Of a DNA stretch of 64,000 nt, positions 24,989-36,643 are shown piece by piece. The first letter of the stretch is position 1; each line of letters begins with the position of its first letter. The position numbers and the translations under genes are program-made. Source of the DNA: Bombardia bombarda (lineage: Eukaryota > Ascomycota > Sordariomycetes > Sordariales > Lasiosphaeriaceae); NCBI GenBank assembly GCA_030512295.1, contig JAULSR010000005.1:2294001-2358000 (forward strand). Direction: 5' to 3'. The notes below the pieces were generated by a model. That model was not told the DNA's origin. It did no database searches and was given only the letters and a program-made list of their open reading frames with translations.

Positions 24989-25483
24989 TCCTCGCGCCCC
25001 CCTTGCCGGGCGGCGGACGCACAAAGGCAAAGTCGACCTGGATCGTCTGGTCGAGCAGCTTGGTATTGTGTGCGCTGTCGATGGCCGCGCGCGCTTCCTC
25101 GAGGGTCGAGTATTCGATCAAGGCGTAGCCCTGTCATGATGCCATTTAAGTTAGTCACAATGTTTAGCTACCACACCAAAAAAAAAAAAAAAAAAAACAG
25201 AGAATCGTGCCTTGACATAACCACTCCGCCTGTCCAGGTTGAGATGCAAGTTCTTGATCTCGCCAAAGTCGCCAAACTTGTCTTGGATGGCCTCCTCGTC
25301 CGCCTCCTCGTGCACGTTGGTCACCATGATAATCCAGCCTTCTATGGATCGCACCGCCGTGGCCTTGGTGTGCGTCTGCATTGCTGCGACTTTGGCGCCA
25401 GACGGGGCGCCGAGGATGTTGTTATTATTGCCAGTGCTGCCCTGGGGCGAGACGGGCTCGTCCAGTTCCATTTCGTCGGCCAT
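24867..25483 (-). CDS. Exon-junction complex protein Y14 (RBM8A-like)
   Basis: RNA-recognition-motif protein of the exon junction complex, partner of Mago, marking spliced mRNA in the nucleus. Exons are 25483..25211 and 25130..24867, giving 178 residues, close to animal Y14. One RRM is visible: RNP2 in GWIIMVTNVHEEADEE, RNP1 split by the intron as RRSGYVK|GYALIEYSTLEEA, then AIDSAHNTKLLDQTIQVDFAFVRPP. A glycine run (CCG repeat on the plus strand, 24958-24990) and a short RS-rich tail (RSGRSRSRSPG) follow. The 80-bp intron appears to use a GC donor (AAG|GCACGA) and carries a run of 20 T just after it. Using the nearby GT would delete the conserved VK, so the GC-AG intron is preferred. The convergent neighbour is the ABC transporter. 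Confidence 0.9.
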
Positions 25484-26595
25484 CTTTGGCGGTCGGTCGG
25501 TCGGTCAGTTGGTTGGTGAGTTGGTCGCGGTGTTTTGTTTTTTCTGGAATATGAAGTGTGTATACGGGTGGTTGGTAGTGAGGTTGGTCGTAATGTCTTG
25601 GGTGAATACTGGGGTGTTTGATGGTGTTGTGTTGTGAGGTCAGGTCGTGTCGGGTCGCGGGGCTACCTACTGCGCAGCAAACGTCGCTGCGGTCTGCACT
25701 CTGCAGGTGCTCTGGCTGGGTCTGGCGCCCGTGGGTAGGGTGAAAACTGACTGGAATTGCGATTGGGCAGCTGTTACCGGTCCGACGCCATGGAAGTCAC
25801 GGTAGTGGTCTCGTCTAAAGTCCAACCAAAACAATACTAACCAATTCGCAAATCAAAGGCAACTGATGACTACTGACGACTGACCCTTATCTCATTCATT
25901 TTAATTATATAACCGTAGTTGTACTGATACTAGTACTGATAGTAATAGTAGGGTCCCGTAGTCCTTCTAAACACCCACCCCACCTCCCACGCGTCATGAC
26001 CATTGTTGTCCCCCCCACTTTCAAACGTTATCCAAAAGAACCCGAGTTCAAAAATCGCCGTCTTCCACCTCATGAAGAACCAACCACACCACACATTTAT
26101 ACCATCCACTTCTGGGGACCGAAACAAACCTCCCACCCCTCCTTGCCGGAAACAAAATAGCATGCCGCCTGCTTTCCCACATGCCGAACCACCAGCTAGC
26201 TCCAAAACAATCATTGCGCATGTGTGTGTGCGTGTGTAGTATATGTTATATACACGAAAGTGACAGTAAGACGTAATGACGCCCGTGTGTTGTCTCCAGT
26301 CCCAACTGAGAAAAGAAAAGAAATTAGAAAGAAACCCGTTTCTTCGGGGCCTGGCCTGACATCCCGTAACTCGATTCACTCGCGCTGTTGCGTCAAAAAG
26401 GCCTCACCACTCATCACCTGGGGTATACATGTAACAGGGGAAAGAGAAGACACCGACAAGAAGAAACGTCATTAAAGTTTACAAGTGTGTGTAGTGGGTG
26501 AAAGAAATAGAGAAACCGAGAGATAGAGAAGAAGAGAAGAGAGAAGAAGAGGGCCAGAGTAAGCGAGCCCGCGCGGGATTCTCTGACGACTCAAG
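25484..26595. other. Intergenic region
   Basis: This holds the Y14 promoter and the 3' end of adenylate cyclase; both genes are on the minus strand. A short GT-rich tract lies near 26220-26240 and a purine-rich GAGA tract near 26500-26560. No gene was recognised. Confidence 0.5.
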
Positions 26596-29500
26596 TCACT
26601 CTTGTTCGGTATCGCTCCCATCCTCCTCTTCAAGGGCTCCAAAGCGGGCCTTATATCGTTGCAATTCGGCAAGCTGTTCAACAACGCTGCCGAGCACGTC
26701 AGCCATGGGGCCTCGCAGATCGTTTAGCTGAGTAATGGGTCCCCTCCCCATCGCGATGTGTCGCATCGCAAGTGTAGAGACGCAGCTCTGTTGCCATTTC
26801 ACGTCAGCATCGTTATCCTTCTATCATCTCCTCAAGACAGACGAGTTACGTACCTCGATCCTACTGATTTGGTGCTCCATGAATTTGAACATAAATGCCT
26901 CCGTCACCTCCCCACCCCTCTGCTTCATACGCTCTAGGAGCTCTGTTTCGGGAGGCTGCAGCCCACGGCCGCCTGAATCCTCCAGTGTGCTACACAGCAT
27001 TTCCAGGCGCAACGCTGTTCGCCAGAGCGCCCATATGATTTCTGGGTCGAAGGACAAGTCACTTCCTGGGCTCATTACGGCCGGCTTGTCAACCATCGTG
27101 CCATTCGACGCTGCCTTCTCGTGAGCCGCGTGCTGATCGATCCGGCCTGCCAGGGCATGTGGGTAGAGCGAGTAGACCAGTTCGGGATTTTCCAGACCCT
27201 TGAGCTTCTTCTCACCCATGTCTTTCACTTCAAACCCTTGACTACTCAAGGATCGGAGTTCAGTGCGAATTGCTTTTCCGAATATGTCATCCTCCTCTTC
27301 GATCGCGCCTCCTGTCGCCTCGTGGTAGGTCTCTAGGCAGCGTTGTATCTCTGAGATAAAGTCAGAAGAGACAGCGATTTGACCGCCGTCAGCAACCGCA
27401 GAAATACGACTGGCCTTGTTCACCATCGGGCCATAGTAGTCCATACGCCGAGTTACGGGATCTGGTTCGGCCAAAGGCTCACCCCAGTGAATGCCCATCC
27501 GAACCGAGAGACCCCTAAAGATTAGCTTGTTATCTCGGTCAAATGTTGGCTGACAGTTGACTGAATTGAGCATTTCCGGCGGCCACGGGGCGTCTAGTAG
27601 CTGGCCTTGGACGGCGAAGCACCATAACAGGGCAGAGGTGGCTGTGGGGAATGAGACCATGAATGCATCGCCTTCCGTCTTTACTTCGAATCCACCAATC
27701 AGCCTCAGTTGACGACGCATAATCTCATTATGGATCTTGATGGATGTTCGCATCGCGTCGGGATATGTCTCCCAGAGCTGGGTTGAATTCTTGATGTCTG
27801 TGAAGACAATTGAAATTAAGCCGGTCGGAGGGGGTACTTCGGCGTCGAGCCGTTGTAACGTCGAATCGAGCGGGCCTTCCCTGGTCTTCTTCTTGCGTGA
27901 TACCGTCTGAATGCTGTTCGAATCATCTGGAGCCACCGGAAACCAAGACATGCTCTGGCCTCTATGCGCTCTTGACCTTTCATTCCTACGTTTTAGGTCC
28001 GACACACTTATCATCATGACCATAATCTTACTGGTAGATCCGTAGGCCATGGCAAGGTCTCGAAGCTTCTCTGCGGCCATCATCAGGTCCCCGCGTACTG
28101 AACGCGCTATGTCAACAACGAGGCCTGGTGCAAGGTATTCCCACAGTTCCTTAGTCGCAATCACGATCGTTTCATCCTGCTCTGTAATCGTGACGTGACT
28201 AATATGTGGCGCCGATTGCACGGCGGGCATCAGATCTACATACCCGAACGCGCGAGAGACGTCGAGGAGATCATTCAACCGTCCATTGCGCGAAACCCAA
28301 CCACCGGCTTCTCGGATACGCGAGCGTTCATGCGGGTCGGCGGGATCGTGCTTCTTGGTCAGCATTTTGTGGCTCCCATCCGACTGAATGAGCATGGCCT
28401 GAACATCGCCGACGTTGGCGACATACAGCTCCTGGCTTTGCATGTAGACAACGGTAGCAACACCGCCCGAGTTGAGATCCTCCTTACTAAGAACGACGGG
28501 TGCTGTTGATGGACGGTGAGACATCAGCGGTCTCTCCTCTGTATGTTGGGTGGCGACCGTAACAAGATCCTTGTTGAGCGCCAAAAACGCTCGCCTCAAA
28601 GCATCCTCGGGAGTCTCATTGAACCGCGTCTTCAAGGCCTTGAGCTCCTCAGTGAATATGGGGCCAAAGTTCTCGTGCAGGTACTTGGCGATCTTAGAGC
28701 CACCACTACTGAGAGCCTGTCCGTCAAACAGGCCCAGAAGCCTTTCCGTCTCCGACGAGTTGAACAAACGAGGGACAACTAGATCTATGGTTGACAGATG
28801 TTCATTCTTGCCGAGCGTGTCGGCCATGCCGTACGGCAGACACCCCGCCATAGACCCAGATGTCCTGACGCGACGATCCTCGCTCTGATCAGGGATGCTG
28901 GGCTGCGTGAGCGTCACATCCATAAGACCGAGCACGCGCAGATTGGTCAAGCGGTTGAAGTCAGTGTACTGCTCGCGGTTCTGTGAGAGCGCGCTAGGAA
29001 AGCCTTGCTTGATTTCCAGCCGCCTGTTCCCAGAGAGGTTGAGGTACCTCAGATTGGGGTTGAGATTCCAATTCCAGTCGTATGGAACATTGGCGATGTT
29101 ATACTTGAGGTAATTGCTACCGCAATCCAAAACAGTCAGCTTTTTAGCCCTTGAAATATCCGCTGGTAGATTGGTGAACTTGTTGCCGTTGATTTGTAAT
29201 GTCTGCAAGAGACTGTACTCTTCCAAGTCGTCCACCGGTAAACTGGTCAGCTCATTGCCTGATAGATACAACTCAACGAGTTGAGGCCAGCTTTTGATCG
29301 AGCGCTGCGGCATATCGGTCAATTCGTTGTAAGAGACGTTCAAGACCCGAAGCTCGGAAAGAAGAGTAATCTGATCGAAAACATCATCGTCGAGCTGGTT
29401 ATCTGCCAGGTAGAGATTTCGAAGTGAGCCAGCGAATGTATTTGTAAGGCGTTGGTTGAGGCCTGAGTCCTTCCTGGAAGTGGCAGAGGGCGTGGCCATC

Positions 29501-32500
29501 CCGGTGCTACTCTGCGTCGTGCTTCTAGAGACGACAGATGTCTTGCGACCGCCCTTCCCGTACACGGAAACCAATGACCCTTTCCTATCAGCTCCTCCAG
29601 GTACCGGCGAGGGTCCAACGCTGAGTAACGTGCTAGAAGCCTGACTTGGGCGTCTAGAAGCATCCCCATTCAGCTCTTCTGCGCTCGCCGTCTGCGATAG
29701 AAGACCGGATGGCGCACTCTTGCCATTGACGGTAACAGTTGAGACGCTCACCTCTGAAGGTGACTGAGGGGCACGGGACGCGGGCTTGGGGAAGTTCTCT
29801 AGTACATTGGAGGACGCGTTCAAGGTTTCCAGCTTATTCGCCCACCATAACTCCATGGGGAGCTTCCTGATATTGTTCCCACGGACGTCGAGCACACGAA
29901 GCTCTGTCAAACACCCGATTTCGGGCGGGAGTTCGCCGACCGAATTATTTGATATGCTGAAGTGCTCTAGCCTCCTCAAGTTGCCTATCTGGTTAGGCAG
30001 GGATACAAAATAGTTCTTGTCAAGAACCAATCTTTCCAAGCTAAGCATGTTGTTAAAGGATTCGTCAATACTTGCGAGTTGGGCATTCGAAAGGTTGAGA
30101 ACCTTCAGTGTTGGCACTGGTGATTTAATTTCGAACTTTGTAATTGGATTCCAGTTCAACCTCAGGCTCCGTATTCTCTCGAATGTGCCGACAAACTGAG
30201 AAATTGAGTTGTGATCTGCAGCAAGAATTTCTAGCTTGGGAAGTTCGGATATGATGTCGATACCGGTAATAGCATTGTACTTGATATCTAGCTCACGGAG
30301 ATAGCTGAGCCCCCCGACTGACTTTGGAAGGGGGCCAGAAAGTCGATTGTTGGTGATGACAAACTTCTCCAGATTTTGCAGCTTCCCAATGTCTTCAGGA
30401 AGGCTTCCAATGAGGTTGAAACTGAGATCGAGGTCCACAAGGCTTTCCAGATCACACAGGAATGTCGGGAACTTTTCTAGAAAGTTGGACGAGATGTTTA
30501 GCGTTCTCAGTGCCCGGTAAGCCCCAAAGTAGGAAGGTATATTTTTAAGACGGTTGTTGGCAAGGTTAAGCTTGAGGAGGCCCGTAAGGCCGCCAAGCTC
30601 CGCGTGCTCCAACTGCTCTACACGATTGTTGGATACATCTAGATACGTGAGCTTGCTTGCCCGGCCTAGGCTTAGTGGTAGCTTCCGAGCCTCGTTGTTG
30701 TTGTATTTGACGTCGCGCAGGTTCTGGCAGGCCTGAATGAAATCCCGGGGGAGGTCCAAGGATAGATTCTTCGATAGATTGAGCGATATGATGTCCGACG
30801 CCTTGGAGTAAAGCGGGACCGGAATTGTTATCAGATTGCGGCCTGACAGGTCAACGTGGTTATACTTCTGGATTCGAGTGAAACCCAGGTCGTGTGTGAC
30901 GGCATGGAAGTCACTCTCCCTTGCTGATAGAAAGAGGAAGCGGCACAGGTAACTGTTGTCCTCTCGGCCAATATCCTCTATTCTATCTCGTTCCTCATAG
31001 CCAACCTGCTGGAGCAATCGCTTCTGCATCAATATTGGACGTTCGACAGGCGTTAGAACCCTCACAAGGTCATGCTTCTTGAGAATGATGTGGTACTTAT
31101 CCAAGCCGTCTGTCACGTATGACTTTTTGATGATTTGTGACACAACGTCTTGAACAGTGGAGTCCAGCGCCATTTGGAGCGTTGCAAACGTGCCGTCTGA
31201 CCTAAAGACTCGAATGCAGTAGTTCGTCAACTTCTCCTCCGGCCTGGGCGGACTTCCTATGTCGTCAGCCTCTGGCACATGAGTCGAGACTTCATCTCCC
31301 CGGCGAACTGCCCAACTGTCTGGAGCGTTCCAAACACCATTTGGACCGGTTGCAGCAGCAGGGCTGGCTGGGCTGTTTGAACCGAGTTGGGCTGAGAGGA
31401 GTGAGTTGGCTTGAGTGGCTTGGTTGGCTTGAGTGGCTTGGTTGGCTTGAGTGGCTTGGTTGGCTTGGTTGGCCTGGCTGGCCTGGTTGGTTATTCTGCC
31501 TATGCTGGTGGTGCTGCCGGCGCCTTTTAGGTCCGCATGTCCCTTATCCGGCACCTCATACCTGCTAAAGTCGGCATCCATTGGTGTCAGTGGCAGTGGC
31601 CTGCTCAAAATGCCCTCCATATCATTGAGATTCGTATCGAGGTGAAACATGGTGCCCCCATCATGCCTATCAGTGGGTCCAATATGTTCGTCGATATCAT
31701 CGTGCTGCCTATTAGAGCGTCCCTTCTTTTGAAAGGGAAACTTATTATTGAACGTCGTCTGCCGGGAGTAACTTGGGCGCGAGCTAGAGCTATAAGCTTC
31801 GTGCTTCTCGTTGGAACCGGACCATTCAGACGTGTATGGCAGCGCTCCCTCTATGCGGGGAAGCTCTTGTCTAGATGGGCGATGCGAGATTAAAGACTGG
31901 GCGGATACGGGGAGCCTCTTCAGAGATTCATCATCCTTTTCCTTGTGTCGCCTGCCCAGGCGACCGAAAATGCCTTTCTTTTGAGGCGCCCCGGGAGAGG
32001 TCTGTCCATCCGATGATCCGTTCTTTGCACCCCAATACCCGCTACTCAAGCTGGGAGATGGACTCTGGGCCCGAGACCTGGAGCCAAACATAGCAGTCGA
32101 GCCGCTGCGATCCTTGGCAAAACTGGCTGTTGAGTCCTCTCTGCTGATTGAGGGTCTCAAGGACCTAGGGTCTTCGTTGCTCTTGTTGTGTCGGTGGTGG
32201 TGGCCGGGTAAATGCACCAGCGAGTGGCCTGACCGTGAGGAAGACGAGGTTTTGGGCGGATTCTGTACCGTAATTTCGTTTACAAACCGATCTCGATCAG
32301 GGCCGCTAAGTATGTCTCGAACAGGCGCCTCGCCATACCGTGCAATGTCCTTGAAGGTGGTGGTCAGGTCAGCTGGCTGCAGGGCATAAATAAGTCATAA
32401 AAAAAGAGAAGAAGATCAACGCGTGCTGGCTGACAGCAGTAGTAGAAAGAGGACAATTTACGATACAAAGAGGATGAATGCGGGCGTTGTAGAAAGAAAG

Positions 32501-33611
32501 ATACAACAGACGAGACATACGTTAGCTTCCTGGTAAAGAAATGGCACGACTTCCGGAGCCGGCACTGGTGTACGTGGCCGTGAGGATGATGGGGAAGCAT
32601 CCCTAGCGTGATCGGTAGCGTTTGAGTAGTTGCGTTCCCTGTGTGGGCGGCCGTGGCTGTAAGAGTGAGAGCGATGCTCCTTCCCTGAGCCTTGGTGGAG
32701 GAGGCTGGTTTCCGAAGAATCTTTACCCGGAAACTCCTCCCCAAAGAAACCCTGGAGCTTCCTGAACCCACCTCTGTTCCCACTCGCCCTGGAGCCCTGG
32801 CTACTTGCGGTGGTGGTGATGCTTGCGATTGACGGACGCCTCTCATCGGTGAAGTAGGCAGCGTCAGGCGAATCGGTGCTCCCGGCAGGAGTCTGAGCCG
32901 GGCGCGCGGTGGCAGCGCGGATGCTGCCAGGCGAGAACTGGGAGATGATGGAAAGATTATCGGTCGAGTCGTTGAAAAAGCTGGTGGCGGGTTGGGCGCT
33001 GATGCTGGATGGGGTTGAAGCGCCGCCGCTGGCGTCCATCCAAGGGGCGATCTGGCCCAGAGACCCTGAGGCCGGTTTGCTCTGCTGGTTCTGGGTGCGA
33101 CCGCTGCCGCCGACGTCGAGGACGGCGAGGTCGCGGCGATAGTTGGCGAAGTCGCTCATTCTGTGTTCGCGAAGAGAGACATTGGAGACATTGGAGGTGG
33201 TGGAGGATGGCGACAGGGCGAGGCGCGAGCCAGCAGCCGAGGTCGGCGAGACCTGGAAATCGGAGTCCTTGATGGGTCTAGAGGGGGCGCGGACGCAGGA
33301 GGCCGTCAGTTCGCAGTCGGGATGGATAGGGGCAGACAGTCGTCATGATGGGGGATTGAGGATGGTCAGACAGCTCATCCGTACCTCGCAATGTTGCCAT
33401 TCTCGTCCGTCTTCAGGCGCGACGGAGCAGCTCTCCTCGAGCCATGGGATGCTGATCGGGAGGCATTGCTAGTAACAGTGGTGGAAGATGGAGTCGGGGA
33501 GGCGCTGGTCGGGGTCAAGGGCAGCGGCTTCACGGTGATGCTGGATCGCGCACTGTCGGTGCTAGAGCCCGTCATGGAGCTGAAGCGGGAGCGGGCTTCA
33601 TTCCTGGTCAT
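26596..33611 (-). CDS. Adenylate cyclase (RA-LRR-PP2C-cyclase type)
   Basis: Makes cAMP from ATP and drives the PKA pathway that controls growth, conidiation and virulence-type development in moulds; peripheral membrane enzyme. Exons are 33611..33385, 33277..32521, 32376..26854 and 26787..26596, giving 2232 residues. Order: Ser-rich N-terminus (start MTRNEARSRFSS, typical of the family); a Ras-association domain (~709-810, KLTNYCIRVFRSDGTFATLQ); a long array of leucine-rich repeats (~823-1460) broken by a Ser/Thr insert; a PP2C-like domain (~1500-1790); the class III catalytic domain (~1843-2030) with GLISIVFTDIKNSTQLWE and GFEVKTEGDAFMVSF; then a C-terminal region ending in acidic residues. 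The metal-binding Asp of FTDIKNS and of EGDAF are present. A QATQAN repeat lies before the RA domain. Regulation by Ras is inferred from the RA domain. Confidence 0.95.
31405..31491 (-). repeat. 18-bp coding minisatellite (QATQAN units) in adenylate cyclase
   Basis: About four to five imperfect copies of an 18-bp unit (TTGGCTTGAGTGGCTTGG on the plus strand) encode a Gln/Ala/Asn/Thr repeat upstream of the Ras-association domain. Unit length is a multiple of three, so copy-number changes would keep the frame. Confidence 0.9.
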
Positions 33612-36600
33612 TGTCACCGAGCCCGAGACGGACAGGCTAAATCCTGACAAGACAAAGAACAGGCACCTGGGCAGAGGAAGCTATAGACTGGGGGGTAACC
33701 AATGGGCCGAAGCCATTCCACGTCCGGAGGGGCCAGCGCTGATGATATATTCAGGTCATCGCCTGGTGTTGCTGCTGCTCGCACGCGATGATACGTACGA
33801 TGAAATCAATTGCGAGATGGCCACGAGGTGTAGATTGCGGATTGCGGATTGATTGGGATGCCCAGCCAGGTATTAGGACGGCCTAGGTGGATATTAGGCG
33901 AGCCGTCTAAGATGTCGACCCCCCGACAGGCAGGACCTGGGCTGTGTCTGTGTGGGCTGTTTGGGCTGGGGCTGGGCCGTCCGTGGACTTGTGGACTGTG
34001 TGGACAGGTGTGGGCTTTGGGCTGTGAGCCTGTGAGCTGTGGCCTGCGGGAGGCGACCTGGTGTGGAGGACCTAAGGTATTTACCTACCTTAGTGGATGG
34101 CGACGGGAGCCACCTAAACTGACTTTTAGAACGCGGGAGGTATCTTTTGGCGTGCACTGCTGCAAGTTGGTACCTCTCCCGCCTCCGCACCATGGAAATG
34201 TCGACTACCTTACCCTAGCCCTGCAACACTAGGTACCTTTGAGGATGGGGGCCGGATTTTGGCGGGCGGCAATGGGACAGCGCTGTGGCGTGGGCCAGTT
34301 GGAGTTCCGAGCACCATTCCGTCGTCAGGGCTTTTCCTCCTGGAGGTTACAGTTCTAGGCTCCCTCCTGGCCGTGCCTAGACCAGCCCAGATAGGCTACC
34401 TATCATAGATGGAGGAGAACGGGATCACCTCAGGAAGCGGAGTGGAAGTGGGAGGAGCGGGGGTGGAAGCGAGAGCAAGTGATAATGCCCGTGCCTCTGC
34501 GCATAACGTCGACTAGTTGCAGGATTTCTGGACTGTCGACAGTCATCTCACGATTTAATGAGCCAAACATCCCAAGCATGGTGGATGGGAAAATTGATAT
34601 TGGTCAGTTCAAAGTCCCTGCTCGACGCTCGACACTTGGCACACGGGGACCCAACTCTAGGGCATGGGTGTCTTACCTATCCGAATGATATGGCACGTCA
34701 GTGAGTGGTTGTTTCCAACGCAGAAGCTCGGGCCGCTGGTGGGAAAAGCGAAACAGTCCCAGGGGCTGTTGCGTCTCCCCACTGACGCAGTCTAAGGTTT
34801 TTAGTAACATGGTGAGCCTAAGACCCAAGGTAGGCCCCTCACAGGTGCACTGCTCTGCTCTGTACCTACCTAGGTACCTAGCTCGAGCCTACCTACCTAC
34901 CTAAGGTATCTCCCGGCAGTTTAAACGTGATAAGCTGATAAGAAAGGTTGGTGGTGGTAAAACGGCCGAGCCCTTGGTTATCACGGGACATCTGCCACGA
35001 TGGCCTAAAAGAAAGGCACGGACGAATTGTCTAGAAACTTGCACGCGAAATTTATCAATGTCAGTACGGCTCGATACTATGAGCAGAGCATTTTGTGAAG
35101 TTGGTGATGGTAGCCGGCCCAGGTGGTTTCCTTTGCACAGGTACCTTATGTATGTACATGTACACCCCTGCTTGGTATGTAGTAAGTACCTACAATCCAC
35201 GCCCTGAAGCGTGGTCCAAAGGACAGGAGTGCTGGCCAAAACTTTCTATCTTAACGAAAAAATGACCAATTTTGACAACATAAAAACAGCTTTATTGAAT
35301 AGTAGAGCACATGTCATTGCATCTACAGGTAAATTTCCAAGCGTTTAGAAAGGTTGTTTGGGGGTAAAACTGCTTCAAGTTGAAATTTTGACCAGGGCCC
35401 TGGCCCTTTGGACCACGCTAACGAACGTTCAGGGCGTGGATTGTACCTACATACGGATAATGCGGGCAGGTTGAGAACGACAGACGACGACGGAGATCTG
35501 TGAAAGATCTGGCGGGAGGAGCTAGTACTAGAGGTGGCAGCTAATGAGCCGTGCGCCACCCCTGTGGCCTAGTGCAGCGTCTCTGCTGTTGTAAGAATAC
35601 CACCCTGGAAATACGGATACAGGACAGGTAGTTTTGAGGCTGAAGCTAAAACCTGGGGGCGCTCTACACATTACATAACGAGCCAAGTTGAAACCAGTGG
35701 AACAATCACCACAGTTATGATCTGTTGTTTCTCGGGTACCTCGACTGTGAATCTATGCATTCTTCTGTTCGTCGGAGGGCAGCTCAAGCTCCCAGATAAC
35801 CGCCGTCTAGTTTTATAGGAGCAGGGGGAACAGGGGCAACCAGCTGCGTACGAGTCAATAAACGAAAATAAGATCAAGAAGTTCCCCGATCACCACACAT
35901 CTCCTTGAATCCGGGCATCCTGTGTCTCCTGGGTTTGGTTGTGGGAGCACATTGATGCCAAATTCGTCTTTCTGGTAAGAACTTCCCGAAAAAGAAACAC
36001 CACGTGGGTTAGAGACACGGAACTTACGAAGTAGACACGCTTGACAAAGAAACAGATGCATCAAACCCTTTTATCTGTGATACTATATCTTCCGGCATGT
36101 ACTACAGTTCCGCACCAAGCGAGGCCATGATAAATAGGACGGTTAGCATCGGTTAGACCAGACCATGTGACAACTCGGAAAAAAAGCTGCACAGAGCGTG
36201 TGACCATACCTGGGGCATAGCGATGATTTCTGACATCTGCAAGGCAATCTAGAAACAGGCTAGGGTGCTGCTCAAGGATGCATATGTGCCTCTAGAGTTT
36301 GTTTATAACTGTAGGTTTGTCTTATCACTCCATCTATTCCAACAAGGCGGACGAGCAATCTTTGTAATCTGTTCAAACGTAATGATCCACCCAGGGCATC
36401 TCCAATCACCGAACGCAACGGGCAAGTTTTGCTTCATGTCGGATAAGAAGTCCGAAATGTTGACGTTCTAGACTAGGTAGTATACATCATTGCTGCTATC
36501 ATTGAAGAGTGCACTATTCCTCTCTATGTCCCGCTCATAATTACATGGATACTTAAACCGAAAACAATATCTGTTCCGTTACGTCCATCCATAGAGATAC

Positions 36601-36643
36601 ATCAGCAAAATAATTAGAAAGCCGCAATATAAATAAGTATATA
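33612..36643. other. Long gene-free region (3.0 kb) with a MITE
   Basis: This is the promoter and leader of adenylate cyclase and the downstream region of the RTC4-domain gene. GT-rich low complexity occurs at 33930-34060 and TACCTA clusters at 34075-34095 and 34860-34910. The inverted-repeat element at 35193-35443 is listed separately. No gene was recognised. Confidence 0.55.
35193..35443. mobile_element. MITE-like element with ~55-bp imperfect terminal inverted repeats
   Basis: The left end (35193 onwards) begins CAATCCACGCCCTGAA then GCGTGGTCCAAAGG. The right end, read inwards from 35443 on the other strand, begins with the same 16 bases, has a ~9-base insert, then the same AGCGTGGTCCAAAGG. 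Weaker identity continues (CAGG..CTGG.CAAAA.TTTC) for about 55 bp from each end. TA flanks both sides (35191-35192 and 35444-35445), the target duplication expected of Tc1/mariner/pogo-type insertion. The 130-bp interior is AT-rich and non-coding, so it must move in trans if at all. Each end also holds a small hairpin (CCACGC....GCGTGG). Confidence 0.82.
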
